Shown: positions 62,602 through 64,000 of the stretch, one piece after another
Numbering within the stretch: the first letter of the stretch is position 1
Layout of the letters: the number at the start of each line of letters is the position of its first letter
Source of the DNA: Rhodobacteraceae bacterium UBA2776
Lineage (GTDB): Bacteria; Pseudomonadota; Alphaproteobacteria; Rhodobacterales; Rhodobacteraceae
Assembly (NCBI GenBank): GCA_002352425.1
Contig: DEIK01000118.1
Span: forward strand, 74,559-138,558
DNA: 64,000 bases
Reading direction: 5' to 3'
The notes under the pieces: model-generated
Seen by the model: the letters and a program-made list of their open reading frames with translations, nothing else
The model's database searches: none
What the model was told of the DNA's origin: nothing
Translations under genes and position numbers: made by a program

Positions 62602-63456
62602 ATGAAACGTTCAGTATTATCTTCCTTCATTACCGGCATCACTCTTGCAGGTGTTTGCACCCTTTCCTTGGCTCAGGCCGCTGCCGCACTGGATGCCAAA
62701 GCCACCCAAGCCGTCAATGTTCGCTCGGGCCCCGGCGCCAGTTATTCCAAGGTCGACGTCCTGTCGTCCGGCGAAGAGGTCAACATCAAAGAATGCAAAG
62801 GCAGCTGGTGCTATGTCGAACATTCCGGCCCGGATGGCTGGGTCAGCGGCAACTACCTAAAGGCTGAAGAAGGCGCAGGATCAGGCCAGTCCGGCGGCTC
62901 GAACAACCAAAAGATTGACCCAGCCCTTGCGGCCATCCTTGGTGCGATTTTGGGTGCCGTTGTGGTTGACGCCCTGGATGATGATGACCCCGCACCAACA
63001 CCGCCTCCTACCCCAACGCCGCCCACACCGCCGGCACCTGTGCTGGAAACAGGGACCTACACGGTTCAGCAACTCAGCAACGGCCGCTATCTGGACGCCC
63101 ATGTGGTTTCCTCGGATGATTATCGTGTGGTGACCCGCGATGCGCAAAACAACGCAACCCAACTGTGGGTGTTCAAACGCAAACCCAACGGCACTTACAC
63201 CATTCAGCAACTGTCAAACATGCGGTTTATGGATGCCCATGAGGGGTCGCACGACAATTCAATCGTGACCCGTCCTGCCCAAGGGAACACCACCCAAGAA
63301 TGGAGACTGCATAAGCTAGCCAATGGCACATTCACAATCCGTCAGCGCAGCAACGGGCGCTTCATGGATGCCCATGAAGGGACCAAGGACAATGATGTGG
63401 TGACACGTAACGCACAGGGCAATCCGACCCAACAATGGATACTGACGCGCCGCTGA
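62602..63456 (+). CDS. secreted SH3-domain / beta-trefoil protein
   Basis: 284 residues. Signal peptide ends near AQAAAALDA. Bacterial SH3 (SH3b) domain at about 35-90: AVNVRSGPGASYSKVDVL, WCYVEHSGPDGWVSGNYLK. Then a hydrophobic helix (PALAAILGAILGAVVVDAL), a DDDD-Pro-rich linker (PTPPPTPTPPTPPAP), and three ~43-residue repeats, each with RF/YMDAH or YLDAH, VVTR and a TQxW motif (TQLW, TQEW, TQQW). The repeats form a ricin-B-like beta-trefoil. It may bind cell-wall glycans; substrate unknown. Followed by a strong terminator. Confidence 0.8.
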   Translation: MKRSVLSSFITGITLAGVCTLSLAQAAAALDAKATQAVNVRSGPGASYSKVDVLSSGEEVNIKECKGSWCYVEHSGPDGWVSGNYLKAEEGAGSGQSGGSNNQKIDPALAAILGAILGAVVVDALDDDDPAPTPPPTPTPPTPPAPVLETGTYTVQQLSNGRYLDAHVVSSDDYRVVTRDAQNNATQLWVFKRKPNGTYTIQQLSNMRFMDAHEGSHDNSIVTRPAQGNTTQEWRLHKLANGTFTIRQRSNGRFMDAHEGTKDNDVVTRNAQGNPTQQWILTRR

Positions 63457-63475
63457 TCTAGTGGCCTAAACATTC

Positions 63476-63512
63476 CCCCCGTCGCGGCACATTTCAGCGC
63501 GACGGGGGTTTT
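63476..63512 (+). terminator. Rho-independent terminator after the SH3/beta-trefoil gene
   Basis: Perfect 11-bp stem CCCCCGTCGCG/CGCGACGGGGG with an 11-base loop, then TTTT. It begins 20 bases after the stop codon. Confidence 0.9.
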
Positions 63513-63537
63513 GACATTTTCACAAAGGATATTGAAT

Positions 63538-63906
63538 ATGAAAGCGTCCATTGGATCTGCCTTGCTTTTGCTCATCACTGTAGGGCAAATTTCAGCCTGT
63601 AAACACGAGATGCCATCAGAGGAAAGCTCCACGAGCATCCCCCCCTCTCAGGCCGTGTTTAAGATTGCGGCGGGTACCGTTCCTTGCACCAAAGGCAGCC
63701 CCGTCGGCCAATCCCTGTCGGCCAGATGTTTGGTTGTGAACGGCCAGACTTTCCATAATGACATTGAGGGGTATGACCATCAGGAAGGCACTGGCCAGAC
63801 CATCAAAATTGCCCGCACCCAGATTTGCGATCCAAAGGTCTTTAACAGCTGCCCACAAGACATCGGCAGCATTTACCGATATCGCCTGCTTGAAATCATC
63901 TCGTAA
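63538..63906 (+). CDS. DUF4377-like small lipoprotein
   Basis: 122 residues with a lipoprotein signal peptide and candidate lipobox ISAC (Cys near residue 21). The mature domain has VPCTKG, SARCLVVNGQTFHNDIEGYDH and YRYRLLEIIS at its end, a pattern similar to DUF4377 (CLxV...FYDxIEGF...YxLxV). Four further Cys may form disulfides. AAGGA precedes the ATG at 63538. Function unknown. Confidence 0.7.
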   Translation: MKASIGSALLLLITVGQISACKHEMPSEESSTSIPPSQAVFKIAAGTVPCTKGSPVGQSLSARCLVVNGQTFHNDIEGYDHQEGTGQTIKIARTQICDPKVFNSCPQDIGSIYRYRLLEIIS

Positions 63907-64000
63907 AAAGACAGCGACCCTCGTGAGAACCCAGCTGCCCCCAGATATCTTCCCAAAAGATACAAACGCGATTCCAAGTGACCTGCCACTAAGAATTTCC

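Overview
The window looks like a chromosomal piece of a Rhodobacterales (Roseobacter-group) alphaproteobacterium. The protein families, the gene pairs (tsaB-rimI, ccr with ecm, TauE with a TIGR02186 protein, glnD-murJ) and the many 1- to 4-base start/stop overlaps all fit that group. I place it by recognising protein sequences; no 16S rRNA gene is present. I see no rRNA, tRNA, CRISPR array or prophage.

Layout. 1-2.9 kb (minus): rsmI-yraN-gshB-hydrolase operon. 2.9-8.5 kb (plus): periplasmic lipoprotein, glnD, murJ. 8.5-10.3 kb: a rhomboid-fold protein lacking its catalytic residues, beside trpS. 10.3-14 kb: cupin, class IV aminotransferase, universal stress protein, nfuA-tsaB-rimI. 14.1-18.8 kb: complete BMP-type (nucleoside-like) ABC transporter behind a leader hairpin. 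18.9-22.9 kb: TauE/TIGR02186 pair, then a RecD-like helicase with an SDR, preceded by a 40-bp palindrome. 23-28 kb: ethylmalonyl-CoA pathway genes ccr and ecm flanking an acyltransferase; both leaders share a near-identical 17-bp element. 28-33.3 kb: RTX protein, Lrp-ald divergent pair, MsrQ-like protein, mscL, GST. 33.3-42 kb (minus): frameshifted GMC oxidoreductase, then pheS-ASCH-pheT-ytoQ, rpmI-rplT, pyk. 42-46 kb (plus): small metabolic genes. 46-53.3 kb: polyamine block (class III aminotransferase, acetylpolyamine-amidohydrolase-like enzyme, PotFGHI-type importer) facing a LuxR-type regulator.

53.3-64 kb is more disturbed: a kinase-like gene with a broken neighbour, a decayed IS6-type transposase, a truncated flavin oxidoreductase carrying an internal stop, a TetR gene, an argE-like gene, DUF1330/LysR pair, ArsC-like protein, GST with an extra C-terminal domain, a CurA-like oxidoreductase reduced to its two ends, and two secreted proteins (SH3 plus beta-trefoil; DUF4377-like lipoprotein).

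The most notable observations are the pseudo-rhomboid next to trpS, the ccr/ecm shared leader motif, the 40-bp palindrome, a 32-bp element repeated just after three plus-strand genes, an ASCH gene translationally coupled between pheS and pheT, and a GGGTATATACC motif shared by the RTX and LuxR upstream regions. No wholly new multi-gene system is evident; most genes belong to recognisable families.
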